A stretch of DNA of 64,000 bases from Stenotrophomonas rhizophila (GTDB taxonomy: Bacteria; Pseudomonadota; Gammaproteobacteria; Xanthomonadales; Xanthomonadaceae), in the NCBI RefSeq assembly GCF_000661955.1, contig NZ_CP007597.1:4425228-4489227 (forward strand), in the 5' to 3' direction. Below, one piece after another: positions 41,899 through 54,756 of the stretch. The number at the start of each line of letters is the position of its first letter. Position 1 is the stretch's first letter. Made by a program: the position numbers and the translations under genes. The notes beneath the pieces were generated by a model. It had not been told where the DNA came from and made no database searches. It was given only the letters and a program-made list of their open reading frames with translations.

Positions 41899-42875
41899 TA
41901 TGGCTTAGCCGGTGCAGAAGCACCGTCCTTGACCTGCGCGGCGGCCTCTGCTTTGGCCGCCTCGGCGGCGTCATGTTCAGCTTGCGCGGCCTGCGCGGCG
42001 TCGGCGGCCTGCAGCAGCGCGTCGGCCTGTTCCAGCGTGCGGGCCACGTACCAGTGGCCATCACGGCGGGTCATGCGCACCTGCGCCTCGATCTGCTCGC
42101 CTGCCAGCGGGTACTGCACCCGCACCACCGCGTCGTTGCCCAGTTCGGACACCAGCTCGCCGCGCAGGCCGATCAAGGCCTCATCCAGCGCCAGGCCGTA
42201 GCTGGCCAGCGCGGTCTTGAACGCCTTGAAGAACGGCGCCAGGCGGCGCAGCGACTCCTCCATGCCAGCCGCCTGCAGCTGCGCATCGGTGGACAACCCG
42301 GCGGTGCGCGCGGTGGCGGTGAGCAGGGTGATGGTGGTGCGGGCGCGCTGCTTGTCGGTCAATGGCGCGGCCGCCGCCCATTTGCTCAGGGCGTCCACCA
42401 CCTGGCTGTAATGGGCGCGTTGGGCGTCGGTGTAGTCGCTCTGGTTGCGCAGGTACTGCACGCCGAACAGGCCCATCGAGTGCGCCGCCTGGCGCACGCC
42501 GGTGGCCTGGCCGGCAATCTGGGTATCGAACGAGCGCTGCAGGCGCTGCGGTGCGTCCGGTCGCGACAGCGAGGCCAGCATCGGCAACAGCTGGCCATCC
42601 AGCGGCAGCTCGGTGAGCGGCCAACGGCTGTGCCCCTGCGCCCAGGCGGCCTGCAGGCGCGTGTAGTGGGCCGGCGGTACCGACGCGCGGGCGTAGCCGA
42701 GCAGGTCGTTGTCGGCCACGTGCCGGGCCAGCTGTTGCAGTGCGGCCACCGGTTCGGCGGCCGGCGCATCCGGATCGATCCGGTCCCGCTTGCAGGCCCC
42801 CACCAACAGCGCCCCACACAGGACCAGGGCCATTGCCTGCCCCCGGTACTGCCACGACTTGGACGACATGGACAT
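41898..42875 (-). CDS. lipoprotein of unknown function upstream of plsB
   Basis: A 325-residue lipoprotein (lipobox ALLVGACKR). GGGGAG lies 9 bases before the ATG at 42875. The body is largely alpha-helical and the C-terminus is an Ala/Glu/Lys-rich helix likely to form a coiled coil. No family was recognised. One-base overlap with plsB suggests coupled translation. Confidence 0.72.
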   Translation of the reverse strand: MSMSSKSWQYRGQAMALVLCGALLVGACKRDRIDPDAPAAEPVAALQQLARHVADNDLLGYARASVPPAHYTRLQAAWAQGHSRWPLTELPLDGQLLPMLASLSRPDAPQRLQRSFDTQIAGQATGVRQAAHSMGLFGVQYLRNQSDYTDAQRAHYSQVVDALSKWAAAAPLTDKQRARTTITLLTATARTAGLSTDAQLQAAGMEESLRRLAPFFKAFKTALASYGLALDEALIGLRGELVSELGNDAVVRVQYPLAGEQIEAQVRMTRRDGHWYVARTLEQADALLQAADAAQAAQAEHDAAEAAKAEAAAQVKDGASAPAKP

Positions 42876-43035
42876 GAATTCGGACTCCCCGGACCGGATC
42901 GCATCTTGCGGCCTGCGCCCCTGACGCGGCAAGCCACCCACCGGCCAACCCGGCCCAGCCCCCTGGAATGGAACCGAACGGGGTTCGATCAGTGGCGATC
43001 CGTGGCAATCAGGCGCTCTTCGTGCCGGAACACGC

Positions 43036-43065
43036 GGGAGGGCGACGCCGCTGCGTCGCCCTCCC
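43036..43065 (-). terminator. GC-rich hairpin after the serine protease gene
   Basis: A perfect 12-bp stem (GGGAGGGCGACG with its complement) and a 6-base loop lie 53 bp after the protease stop. There is no T-run, so intrinsic termination is only possible. Confidence 0.4.
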
Positions 43066-43117
43066 ACTGCCACGGTACATCGGTCCACAGTACCGCGCCG
43101 CGTGTTTCCCGCCGGTG

Positions 43118-43945
43118 TCAGTCCCCCAGCCAGGTCGCGGCGATGAAGTCCTTGATGTAGCCATCGCCCAGCCGCGCGTACACGCCCGGGTAGCCGGCCT
43201 GGGCGCAGCCCTGCCCCCAGCTGACCACGCCCAGCACCGTCCAGGCGCCGCGCCGCTGCACCAGCAACGGCCCGCCCGAGTCGCCCTGGCAGCTGTCGAT
43301 GCCTTCTTCCCCGGCGCAGATGACCGCACCCGCCTGCAGCCCGGGATAGGCCTGCCGACAGGTGCGGAACGACACGAACGGCGTTTTGACGGTCTGCAGC
43401 ACGGTGGGCGAGGCAGCGTCGCCCTCCAGCCCGGTGTCGCCCCAGCCGATCACATCGAACCGGCGCCCGGCCCGCAGGTAACCGGCATCACTGCCATCCA
43501 GCATCTGCGCCGGGGTGACGCCGGCCAGGGGTTCGCGCAACTGGATCAGGGCCACGTCGTTGACCAGGGTGTTGCTGTCGAACGCGGGATGCACGTGGAT
43601 GGCGCGGATGTTGGACGGCCGTTCGCGGGCCGTGGCGTCCAGCGTCGTGGCGCCGCCGAGCACCGCATACCCGGCGGGCTGGGCACCCTCGACGCAGTGG
43701 GCGGCGGTGAGGACCCAGGACGGGGAAATCAGCGTGCCGCCGCACCAGTGCCGGGTGTGGTCGGAGTCGCCGAAATCCAGCCGCTGCAGGCTGACCATGA
43801 ACGGATATTGCCCAGGCAGTGCGTCTTCGCCGCCGATGATCAGCGGGCGCACGGGCTCGCCACCGGGCAGCGCGGGTGCTGCGTGTGCGGCAAGGGACAG
43901 GGCAAGGAAACCGGCGGCCAGGGCCAGTCGGGGGAAGACATGCAT
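43118..43945 (-). CDS. secreted trypsin-like serine protease (S1)
   Basis: A 275-residue protein. GGAGGT six bases before the ATG at 43945 decides the start. A signal peptide (to about AHAAPA) is followed by IIGGEDALPGQYPFMVSLQ, the N-terminus expected after activation cleavage. The triad is His in TAAHC, Asp in NDVALIQL and Ser in CQGDSGGP. Six cysteines suit the usual disulfides. It is probably secreted or periplasmic. Confidence 0.94.
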   Translation of the reverse strand: MHVFPRLALAAGFLALSLAAHAAPALPGGEPVRPLIIGGEDALPGQYPFMVSLQRLDFGDSDHTRHWCGGTLISPSWVLTAAHCVEGAQPAGYAVLGGATTLDATARERPSNIRAIHVHPAFDSNTLVNDVALIQLREPLAGVTPAQMLDGSDAGYLRAGRRFDVIGWGDTGLEGDAASPTVLQTVKTPFVSFRTCRQAYPGLQAGAVICAGEEGIDSCQGDSGGPLLVQRRGAWTVLGVVSWGQGCAQAGYPGVYARLGDGYIKDFIAATWLGD

Positions 43946-44209
43946 GCGGCACCTCCATTGCGTTGATGGAAACAGGCCGGGCAGGAATGCACCGGCAGGA
44001 TCGATTCCATCGCAGGGAGGGGCAGCGGAACGGGTGCGTAATCCCAGTTCACCGGGAGTGCGGCGTTTCCTGATGCGTGGGCGCGGCGTCCGGGAAGGCC
44101 GTCGGCGTTGTTCGGGGGTCATGCCGCCATCGCACGTGCGGCGTGCCCGGCGGGTAGTCGCCCACCCGCCGCACAACGTCGCGGCGGCGGGTCGGGCGGG
44201 CACGCGGGC

Positions 44210-44941
44210 TCAGGCCTGGCGGGCGCGCCAGGCGGTGGCGATTTCCAGCTGGATGGCGTCGGCGGCGGCACGCGGGTCGCTGGCCAGGCGGATCGGGCGA
44301 CCCACCACGATGGCATCGGCGCCGTCGGCGAACGCCTGGGCCACGCCCACGGTGCGCTTCTGGTCGTCGCCCACCGGGCCGCCGGGGCGGATGCCCGGGC
44401 ACACGATGGAGAAACCGGCACCGGTGGCGGCGCGGATCGGCCCGGCTTCCTGCCCGGAGGCGATGACGCCGTCGATACCGGCGGCCTGGGCGGCCAGTGC
44501 ACGCTCGACCACCACGTCCACCGGTTCGCGGTCGATGCCCATGCCGCGCAGGTCCTCATGGCCCATCGAGGTCAGCACGGTGACCGCCAGCAGGCGCATG
44601 TCGCTGCCGTTGGCGGCCGCACAGGCCGCCATCATGGCCGGGTGCCAGCCATGAATGGTGGCGTAGCTCACCGGCCACTGCGACAGGCGTTTGATCACCG
44701 CCGCGGCGGTGGCCGGGATGTCGAAGAACTTCAGGTCGACGAACACGCGCTTGTTGCGCGCGGCCAGCGTCTCGAGCACCTGGAAGTACTCGCCGGAGGC
44801 CAGCAGTTCCATGCCGATCTTGTAGAACGACACGCTGTCGCCCAGCCGGTCCACCCACGCCAGCGCTTCGTCGCGGCCCGGCACATCGAGCGCGAAGATC
44901 AGGCGCTCGTCATCGCGCAGCGGCAGCGGGGCGCGGCTCAC
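44210..44941 (-). CDS. pyrF: orotidine 5'-phosphate decarboxylase
   Basis: A 243-residue enzyme of the last step of UMP synthesis. The catalytic Lys/Asp motif is [10 protein letters not shown], and the phosphate-binding end has VVGRPI. The GTG start overlaps the stop of the acid phosphatase gene (GTGA), so the two are translationally coupled. Confidence 0.95.
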   Translation of the reverse strand: MSRAPLPLRDDERLIFALDVPGRDEALAWVDRLGDSVSFYKIGMELLASGEYFQVLETLAARNKRVFVDLKFFDIPATAAAVIKRLSQWPVSYATIHGWHPAMMAACAAANGSDMRLLAVTVLTSMGHEDLRGMGIDREPVDVVVERALAAQAAGIDGVIASGQEAGPIRAATGAGFSIVCPGIRPGGPVGDDQKRTVGVAQAFADGADAIVVGRPIRLASDPRAAADAIQLEIATAWRARQA

Positions 44942-45867
44942 GGCGCGTAGTCCAGCGCGGCGCGCTTGGCGTCGTGGCGGGCCTGGCGCGACTGGCTGTA
45001 GTCGTTGTTGAACTGCGCCGGCTCGAAGCCGCCGTAGGTCGGGTTGGGCAGCATCCACCAGCGCTCGCCGAACCAGTCGTGGTACTGCTGCAGCAGTGCG
45101 TCGCGACCGTCGTTGGTGTTGGCGGTGACTTCCACGAAGTCGCCCAGCTGGTCGCCGAACTGCATCAGCACGCGGTACTTCTGGCCGGCCAGGCGGCGGC
45201 GGCAGTTCTTCTCGCTGCCGGCCTGCTCGCAGCCTTCCACCACGGTGCCCAGGCCCAGGAACACGCTGTCGTCGGCCACCGGCAGGCCTTCGGCGCGCAG
45301 GTTGGCCAGGGTGGCCTCCTTGAGGTGCACGGCGCGGTTGGAGATGTACAGCAGGGTCACGCCCTTGGCATTGGCGGCCTTGGCGAAATCGACCACGCCG
45401 GGGATCGCCTTGGCCTTCTTTTCGGCCACCCACTGGTCCCAGGTCATCTCGTCGTATTCCTTGCCGTCGCGCACCAGGCGCGCCTGGTAGGGCGAGTTGT
45501 CCAGCACGGTTTCATCCACGTCCAGCACCACGGCCGGCTTCAGGCCCTTGGCGGCGTTGCCGCGCTCTTCGGACACCAGCGCGTCCCAGTTGGGTTCCTT
45601 CAGCGCCTTGTCCAGGTGGTCGGCGGCGGCGCGGTAGGTCTGCTCGGTGATGGCCCGGTATTCCTGCGCGCGCTGCATCCACAGCACCGCGTTGAGGTTG
45701 TCGTTGGCCGACACGGCGGCATCGGCGCTGGCAGCGGGCGCGCCGGCGGGGGCCGCAGCGGCGGCCGGCGGGGCGGCATCGGCCGGGGCTTCGGTGCGCT
45801 TGCAGGCACTCAACGCCATCACGGCGCAGGCAAGCACGGACAGGGAAACAGCAGCAGTACGACGCAT
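44938..45867 (-). CDS. lipoprotein HAD acid phosphatase, e(P4) type
   Basis: A 309-residue outer-membrane or periplasmic lipoprotein (lipobox LSAC after a short signal; ATG at 45867). The HAD phosphatase motif is [11 protein letters not shown], with later motifs in ISNR and FGDQLGDF. This is the class C / lipoprotein e(P4) family, which removes phosphate from nucleotides. Its gene is coupled to pyrF. Confidence 0.91.
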   Translation of the reverse strand: MRRTAAVSLSVLACAVMALSACKRTEAPADAAPPAAAAAPAGAPAASADAAVSANDNLNAVLWMQRAQEYRAITEQTYRAAADHLDKALKEPNWDALVSEERGNAAKGLKPAVVLDVDETVLDNSPYQARLVRDGKEYDEMTWDQWVAEKKAKAIPGVVDFAKAANAKGVTLLYISNRAVHLKEATLANLRAEGLPVADDSVFLGLGTVVEGCEQAGSEKNCRRRLAGQKYRVLMQFGDQLGDFVEVTANTNDGRDALLQQYHDWFGERWWMLPNPTYGGFEPAQFNNDYSQSRQARHDAKRAALDYAP

Positions 45868-45978
45868 CGGGGTCACCAGCAACAAAGTCGCGCCAGTTTA
45901 CCGGCTTGTCCGGCCCGGTTCATGCCATCGGCGGGGCTCGGCTATGCTGCACGCCCCTGAAACACCCCGGAGCGCGCC

Positions 45979-46641
45979 ATGACCGACGACACCCAGACCC
46001 CCGCCCTGCCCGTGCTGAGCGCGGCCCAGGCCCGCGCCCTGGGCTGCCTGATCGAGAAGGAGGCGACCACCCCGGACGCCTACCCGCTGACGGTCAATGC
46101 CGCCCAGGTGGCCGCCAACCAGAAGACCGCGCGCGAGCCGGTGATGGCGCTGTCGGCCGGCGATGTGCACCACGCGCTGCGCCAGCTGGAAAGCCTGGGC
46201 CTGGCGCGCCAGCAGTTCTCCTCGCGGGCCGAGCGCTACGAGCACCGCGCCGGCAGTGCGTTGGATCTGACCCGGCAACAGCTGGCCATCGTGGGCCTGT
46301 TGCTGCTGCGCGGCCCGCAGACGGTGAACGAGCTGCTGACCCGCAGCGAGCGCCTGTTCCAGTTCCAGGACGCCGAGGAAGTGCGCCACCACATCGAACG
46401 CATGATCCAGCGCGGTATGGCGGTGCAGCTGCCGCGCGCCAGCGGCCAGCGCGAGGACCGGTACATGCACCTGCTGGGTGGCCCGGTGGACGTGCAGGCG
46501 TTGGCGGAGAGCTACAAGGGGTCGTCGTCGAGCGGTGGCGGTGGCAGCCCGGCGCTGGAAGCGCGCGTGCAGCAGTTGGAGGCCACGGTGGCGGAGTTGC
46601 AGGCGCAGTTGGCGGAGTTGCGCGCGCAGTTGGGGGGGTGA
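45979..46641 (+). CDS. YceH (DUF480) family protein
   Basis: A 220-residue protein of the YceH family with tandem winged-helix folds; [18 protein letters not shown] and the [10 protein letters not shown] segment are diagnostic. The C-terminal 30 residues are a Leu/Ala heptad coiled coil. Its function is not known. Confidence 0.9.
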   Translation: MTDDTQTPALPVLSAAQARALGCLIEKEATTPDAYPLTVNAAQVAANQKTAREPVMALSAGDVHHALRQLESLGLARQQFSSRAERYEHRAGSALDLTRQQLAIVGLLLLRGPQTVNELLTRSERLFQFQDAEEVRHHIERMIQRGMAVQLPRASGQREDRYMHLLGGPVDVQALAESYKGSSSSGGGGSPALEARVQQLEATVAELQAQLAELRAQLGG

Positions 46642-46642
46642 G

Positions 46643-46667
46643 GGGCAGCCGACCAACGGTCGGCTCT
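46643..46667 (-). repeat. SMAG-type GTAG palindrome
   Basis: A single 25-bp copy, one base after the YceH stop. Confidence 0.88.
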
Positions 46668-46696
46668 ACCCTGTGTTGCGTGGCCGGTTGTCGGCG

Positions 46697-47230
46697 TCAG
46701 GGGGCCGGGGCGCCCGGGGTGGCGAACAGCAGCACGACATCCCCGCCATGCGGTGGCGGCAGCAGCAGGTCGCCGCGGTCTTCCATGCCCAGCTTGCGCA
46801 GCAGCGCAGCCGAACGCAGGTTGTCCGGCGACACGATGCCGTACAGATCGGTATGGCCCAGCACGTCGCGGGCGTAGTGCATCACCCCGCGCGCGGCTTC
46901 GAACGCGTATCCGTTGCCCTCGTACTGGGCCAGCAGCGCGTAGCCGATGTCCGGGGCGGGCAAGCCGTCGCGGCGCACCAGTCCGGCATTGCCCAGCCAC
47001 GCACCGTCGCTGCGCCGGATGATCGCGTACATGCCGAAACCATTGAGGGTGTAACTGCCCAGCACGCGCTCGGCGGTGTAGTCGCGCGCCTGCGCCAGGG
47101 TGCGCACGCCACGGTCGGCGATGTTGCGGATGAAGCCCGGCTCGTTCAGCAGGGCCAGCATGTCGGCCGCATCGTGATCGGGATCGATCAGGCGCAGGTG
47201 CAGGCGTTCGGTCTGGATCACGGCGGACAT
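46697..47230 (-). CDS. GNAT family N-acetyltransferase
   Basis: A 177-residue acetyltransferase of the RimJ-like GNAT type: IQTERLHLRLIDPDHDA at the start, and a G-rich acetyl-CoA region with IGYALLAQYEGNGYAFEAAR. The acceptor is unknown. The ATG at 47230 excludes an upstream extension that runs through a repeat. Confidence 0.88.
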   Translation of the reverse strand: MSAVIQTERLHLRLIDPDHDAADMLALLNEPGFIRNIADRGVRTLAQARDYTAERVLGSYTLNGFGMYAIIRRSDGAWLGNAGLVRRDGLPAPDIGYALLAQYEGNGYAFEAARGVMHYARDVLGHTDLYGIVSPDNLRSAALLRKLGMEDRGDLLLPPPHGGDVVLLFATPGAPAP

Positions 47231-47284
47231 GCGGGTACCGGTGGAAGGCGATACGCCGATTGTGCAATGCGCGCCCCGAACACG

Positions 47285-47370
47285 GTAGAGCCGACCGTTG
47301 GTCGGCTGCTCTTCGAGGCGGGGCATGGCAGCCGACGCGCTTCGGGCAGCCGACCAACGGTCGGCTCTAC
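47285..47370. repeat. inverted pair of SMAG-type palindromes
   Basis: A plus copy at 47285-47309 and a minus copy at 47346-47370 face each other, 36 bp apart, between the acetyltransferase and rep. Confidence 0.9.
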
Positions 47371-47382
47371 CCGTGCAGTGGG

Positions 47383-49359
47383 TCAGTCGAATAGTGCCTG
47401 GATCGCGGCCAGGCCCGCGCTGGCGCGCTCTTTCTTGCGCGCGGCGTCGGCGACGGGGTCTGCGCCGTCGCGCTGCATTTCCTCGGCCGGAATTTCATCG
47501 AAGAACCGGCTCGGCTTGAGCCGCACGTGCTCGCCGAACTTGCGGGTGAGCTTGCTGTAGCTCATCCACAGCTGCACCTTGGCGCGGGTGATGCCCACGT
47601 AGAGCAGGCGCCGTTCTTCCTGCAGGTTGCCTTCGTCCAGGCTGACCTGGTGCGGCAGCACGCCATCCTCGCAGCCGATGATGAACACGTACGGGAATTC
47701 CAGGCCCTTGGAGGCGTGCATGGTCATCATCCGCACCTGGTTGCCGCCGTCGTCCTTGTCGTTGCGCGACAACAGCGCCAGCTGTGCGGCCAGGTCGGCG
47801 GTGGTGGCGCCGCGCGGGCCGCCTTCGAACCACTGCGCCAGCTCTTCCAGGTTGCCCAGCCGGCGCTGGTAGACCGACTCTTCCTTGCACGCGCTGCGCA
47901 GTTCGGACACCAGCCCGGATTCCTTCACCAGCTTGCGCACCAGGTCGCCGGAACTGAGCTTGGGCATCTCCGCGCGCAGGTCGCGCAGGATGTCGGTGAA
48001 GCGGCTCAGGCCGTTGGCCGCGCGCGGTGGCAGCTGCGACAACGCGCCAATGGCTTCGGCCGCGTGCGCCATCGGCAGCTCTTTCTCCGAGGCAAGTTCA
48101 GCCAGCTTGGCCAGGGTGCCGGCACCCACTTCGCGCTTGGGCGACTGCACCGCACGCATGAACGCCGTATCGTCGTCGGGGTTCACCAGCAGGCGCAGCC
48201 ACGACAGCGTGTCCTTGACCTCCTGGCGTTCCAGGAACGCGGTACCGCCGGTGATGTGGTACGGCGCGCGCACCAGCTGCAGCGCTTTTTCCAGCGGCCG
48301 CGACTGGAAATTGCCGCGGAACAGGATGCAGAAATCGCTCCAGGGAATCTTCTTCGACGTCGCCAGGAAGGAGATCTCGGCGGCTACTTTCTCCGCTTCG
48401 TGCTCGCTGTTGCGGCACTCCCACACGCGGATGCGCTCGCCGTCGGCCTGGTCGCTCCACAGCTTCTTCAGATGCTCGTGCGGGTTGTTGGCGATCAGCG
48501 CGTTGGCCGCGCGCAGCACGCGGTTGGAGCAGCGGTAGTTCTGCTCCAGCTTGATGATTTCCAGCGCCGGGTAGTCGCGCGCCATCTGCTGCAGGTTTTC
48601 CGGGTTGGCGCCACGCCAGGCATAGATCGACTGGTCATCGTCGCCCACGCAGGTAAAGTTGCCCTTGCTGCCGGCCAGCTGCTTGAGCAGCCGGTACTGC
48701 GCATCGTTGGTGTCCTGGCATTCGTCGACCAGCAGGTAGCCAATGCGCTCGCGCCAGGCCACGGCGATCTCCGGGTTCTCTTCCAGCACCTGCACCGGCA
48801 GCCGGATCAGGTCGTCGAAGTCGACCGCGTTGAACGCGGTCAGGCGCAGCTGGTAGCGCTCATAGACACTGGCCGCTTCCTTCTCGCGGGTGCTGCGCGC
48901 GGCCGCCATGGCCTGCTCGGGCGACAGACCGGCGTTCTTGGCGCGCGAGATCAGGTTCTTCACGTCCTCGATGTCGTCGGGCTTGGCGCCGTACATCAGG
49001 TCCTTGACCTGCGAGGTGGCATCGTCCGCGTCGAAGATCGAGAAGCCGCGCTTGAGCCCCACCGCCGCGTGCTCGATCTGCAGGAACTTCAGCCCCAGCG
49101 CGTGGAAGGTGCAGATGGTGACGTCCTCGGCATCCCCGCCGTGCAGGCGCTTGGCCACGCGCTCGCGCATTTCCTTGGCCGACTTGTTGGTGAAGGTGAT
49201 CGCCGCGATGCGCCGCGCGGGGTAGCGCTTGGTCGCGATCAGCTGGGCGATCTTTTCCACGATCACGCGCGTCTTGCCGCTACCGGCGCCGGCGAGCACC
49301 AGTAGAGGACCTTCGCAGTGCAGCACTGCAGCGCTTTGGGGGGGATTGAGACCGTGCAT
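47383..49359 (-). CDS. rep: ATP-dependent DNA helicase Rep
   Basis: A 658-residue superfamily-1 helicase. The N-terminus (MHGLNPPQSAAVLHCEGPLL) and Walker A (GAGSGKT, residues 24-30) match Rep, as do the LAAITFTNKSAKEM-type motif Ia and the late helicase motifs. Rep moves 3' to 5' on single strands and helps replication forks past proteins. Its length is normal. Confidence 0.94.
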   Translation of the reverse strand: MHGLNPPQSAAVLHCEGPLLVLAGAGSGKTRVIVEKIAQLIATKRYPARRIAAITFTNKSAKEMRERVAKRLHGGDAEDVTICTFHALGLKFLQIEHAAVGLKRGFSIFDADDATSQVKDLMYGAKPDDIEDVKNLISRAKNAGLSPEQAMAAARSTREKEAASVYERYQLRLTAFNAVDFDDLIRLPVQVLEENPEIAVAWRERIGYLLVDECQDTNDAQYRLLKQLAGSKGNFTCVGDDDQSIYAWRGANPENLQQMARDYPALEIIKLEQNYRCSNRVLRAANALIANNPHEHLKKLWSDQADGERIRVWECRNSEHEAEKVAAEISFLATSKKIPWSDFCILFRGNFQSRPLEKALQLVRAPYHITGGTAFLERQEVKDTLSWLRLLVNPDDDTAFMRAVQSPKREVGAGTLAKLAELASEKELPMAHAAEAIGALSQLPPRAANGLSRFTDILRDLRAEMPKLSSGDLVRKLVKESGLVSELRSACKEESVYQRRLGNLEELAQWFEGGPRGATTADLAAQLALLSRNDKDDGGNQVRMMTMHASKGLEFPYVFIIGCEDGVLPHQVSLDEGNLQEERRLLYVGITRAKVQLWMSYSKLTRKFGEHVRLKPSRFFDEIPAEEMQRDGADPVADAARKKERASAGLAAIQALFD

Positions 49360-49489
49360 GCCATCTCCGGGGGAGGAGCATTGTACCGGGCCGCCCGGCC
49401 GGGTCGGAGGGCCCGGCCGCGGCGGACGATTGCGTCCGCCGGCCCCGCCGGGCCGCCACGGGAGCCGGCCAGGCGTCTAGAATTGGCCG

Positions 49490-50110
49490 ATGGCCAAGCT
49501 CTATTTCTATTATTCGGCGATGAACGCCGGCAAGACCACCACGCTGCTGCAGTCGGCGCACAACTACCGGGAACGGGGCATGCGCGTGGCCATCCTGACC
49601 CCGCGCCTGGACGACCGCGCCGGGCGGGGCGTGGTGGCTTCACGGATCGGGCTGAAGGCCGACGGCGTGGCCTTCGACCGCGACACCGACCTGCAGCGAC
49701 TGATTGCGCAGGACCTGGACGCCCACGGGAAGCTCGGCTGCGTGCTGGTCGACGAGGCGCAGTTCCTGAGCCGCAGCCAGGTCTGGCAGCTCAGCGAGGT
49801 GGTCGACCAGCTGCGCATTCCGGTGCTGTGCTACGGGCTGCGCACCGATTTCCGCGGCGAGCTGTTCGAAGGCAGCCAGTACCTGCTGGCCTGGGCCGAC
49901 GAGATGCAGGAGATCAAGACGATCTGCCACAGCGGCAAGAAGGCCACCATGACCGTGCGGGTGGACGAGCACGGCCATGCGGTGCAGGACGGCCCGCAGG
50001 TGGAGATTGGCGGCAACGAGCGCTACGTGTCGGTGAGCCGGGCCGAGTTCAAGAAGATCACGCGGGGCGAGGGCAAGATCGAACCGGCCCAGGCGCAGTT
50101 GCCGATGTGA
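49490..50110 (+). CDS. tdk: thymidine kinase (type II)
   Basis: A 206-residue kinase that makes dTMP from thymidine. The P-loop is MNAGKT, the Walker B-like site is LVDEAQFL, and the lasso/substrate region is GGNERYVSV. The zinc-binding cysteines seem partly lost: TICHSGKK replaces the usual C-x2-C and VSVSR replaces VSVCR. It converges on opgD, with a repeat between. Confidence 0.93.
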   Translation: MAKLYFYYSAMNAGKTTTLLQSAHNYRERGMRVAILTPRLDDRAGRGVVASRIGLKADGVAFDRDTDLQRLIAQDLDAHGKLGCVLVDEAQFLSRSQVWQLSEVVDQLRIPVLCYGLRTDFRGELFEGSQYLLAWADEMQEIKTICHSGKKATMTVRVDEHGHAVQDGPQVEIGGNERYVSVSRAEFKKITRGEGKIEPAQAQLPM

Positions 50111-50113
50111 GCA

Positions 50114-50138
50114 GCAGCCGGGCAGAGCCCGGCGCTAC
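50114..50138 (-). repeat. SMAG-type GTAG palindrome
   Basis: A single 25-bp copy with an AGCGCCGGGCTCTGCCCGGC-type core between the convergent tdk and opgD genes. Confidence 0.85.
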
Positions 50139-50160
50139 GTCTGGAACGGTTCGCCTGCCC

Positions 50161-51762
50161 TCAGTACAGCGTGCGCTCCGGCGCGCCCTTCGGCGGCGGG
50201 CTGTACTGGTACAGCCAGGTTTCGGTCAGGGTCTTGCCGCCGCTGCGCAGGTACAGGCGGATGTCGATCTGGTCGGTGGAATCGTCCGGCGGGACCAGGT
50301 CGAACATGGCGCGGTAACCCTTGATCTCGCGCAGCGGGCGCGCCGACACGATCTCCACGCGGCCTCGGCTGGCCTGGACCACCGCTTCCACCTCGCCCTT
50401 GTCGATCAGCGCGGCCAGCTCGCCGCCTTCGAAATCCACCGCGAAGCGCCACGAGAAGTACGCCCGCTTCTTGCCGATCACCCCGCCCAACCCGGTGCGG
50501 CTGTCCACGCAATGCGCCAGCGGCGTGCGGGCCGGCGGCTGCGCGCCCCAGTACAGACGGTAGCCCAGCAACAGCTCCTGGCCCGGCTGCGGCTTGGCCT
50601 CCGGGTTCCAGAACGCCACGATGTTGTCGAAGGTTTCATCCACCGTGGGGATCTCGACCAGCTGCACCGAGCCCTTGCCCCACTGGCCCTTCGGTTCCAC
50701 CCACAGGCAGGGGCGCTTCTCGTAGAACACCCCGTCGTCCTGGTAGTGGTCGAAGTTGCGGTCGCGCTGCAGCAGGCCGAAGCCGCGCGGGTTGTTGTCC
50801 ACGAACATGTTGAAGCGCAGGTTGTGCGGGTTGCACAGCGGGCGCCAGATCCACTCGCCGCTGCCGGTCCACATCGACAGGCCGTCGGTATCGTGGATTT
50901 CCGGGCGCCAGTCCCAGGCCATGCGGCGGTCGTTCTCGCCCACCTGGTACATGCTGGTGCACGGGGCGATGCCCAACCGCTCGATGGCCTTGCGCGGGTA
51001 CAGGGCGCAGTCGATGTCCATCAGCAGGGTGTCGCCGTTGGTGATCGCAAACCGGTACGCGCCGGCCACGCTGGGCGAGTCCAGCAGCGCATAGACGACC
51101 AGGGTGTTGGAGTCGGCCGCCGGCTGTTCCAGGTAATAGGCGATGAAGTCCGGGAACTCCTCGGGCTTGCCCATGCCGGTGTCGATGGCCAAGCCACGCG
51201 CCGACTGGCCGTACTGGCCTTCCTTGCCCACGGCACGGAAATAGCTGGCGCCCAGGAACGCGGCGAAATCACGGTTGGTGTCCTGGCGGGTGTTGAGCCG
51301 GAAGCCGGCAAACCCCAGGTCGGCCGGCAGGTGGCTGCCCTTCAGCCCGCTCTTGCCGTAATCGAACGCGGCCGGGTCGTAGGCCAGCTCCTGCGCGGTG
51401 CCGTCGACCACGTCGAACATCCGCACCGGGGAATGGAAGTACAGGCCCAGGTGGAAGAACTTGGCCTGGTACTTGCCGGGCTTGTCGGCCCACAGCGCAT
51501 GGTCCTGGCGGTAGCTGATGGACTGGTACTGGTCCCAGTCCAACGCTTCCAGCGGCCCGGGCAACGTGCGCTTGTGGGTCTGGTAGGCGGCCTGCGACAG
51601 CGCGCGCGCCTGGCCCTTGAGGGTGGCGAAATCGAACGGCTGCGGCTGGCCGAGCCGGCGCAGGCCCACCTGGCTGCCCTGCGCGGCGCAGGCCGGCAGC
51701 GCCGGGAAGCCGATCGCGGCCAAGGCCAGGGAGGCATTGCGGATGAAGTCGCGACGTTGCAT
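50161..51762 (-). CDS. opgD: glucan biosynthesis protein D (Tat-exported)
   Basis: A 533-residue periplasmic protein that shapes osmoregulated periplasmic glucans. The N-terminus MQRRDFIRNASLALAA is a Tat signal, as in OpgD. The YWGAQPP, DCALYPRKAIERLGIAP and MYQVGENDRRMAWDWRPE segments match the OpgG/OpgD family over the full length. It lies after the kinase gene on the same strand. Confidence 0.93.
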   Translation of the reverse strand: MQRRDFIRNASLALAAIGFPALPACAAQGSQVGLRRLGQPQPFDFATLKGQARALSQAAYQTHKRTLPGPLEALDWDQYQSISYRQDHALWADKPGKYQAKFFHLGLYFHSPVRMFDVVDGTAQELAYDPAAFDYGKSGLKGSHLPADLGFAGFRLNTRQDTNRDFAAFLGASYFRAVGKEGQYGQSARGLAIDTGMGKPEEFPDFIAYYLEQPAADSNTLVVYALLDSPSVAGAYRFAITNGDTLLMDIDCALYPRKAIERLGIAPCTSMYQVGENDRRMAWDWRPEIHDTDGLSMWTGSGEWIWRPLCNPHNLRFNMFVDNNPRGFGLLQRDRNFDHYQDDGVFYEKRPCLWVEPKGQWGKGSVQLVEIPTVDETFDNIVAFWNPEAKPQPGQELLLGYRLYWGAQPPARTPLAHCVDSRTGLGGVIGKKRAYFSWRFAVDFEGGELAALIDKGEVEAVVQASRGRVEIVSARPLREIKGYRAMFDLVPPDDSTDQIDIRLYLRSGGKTLTETWLYQYSPPPKGAPERTLY

Positions 51763-51857
51763 GCAGGCAGCACTGGCAGGAAAGGGCCGGCCATCATAGG
51801 CAGGCGAACGTTAAATCGCCGAGGTGGCGCGCGCGTGGCGTTCAGCCAGCCCGCCGC

Positions 51858-54689
<2,832 letters not shown>

Positions 54690-54756
54690 CGATCTGCTCC
54701 CCGAACGATGTACCACCGCCCGCGCCGCCACGCGGGACCGTCATTGCCCGCCGTGT

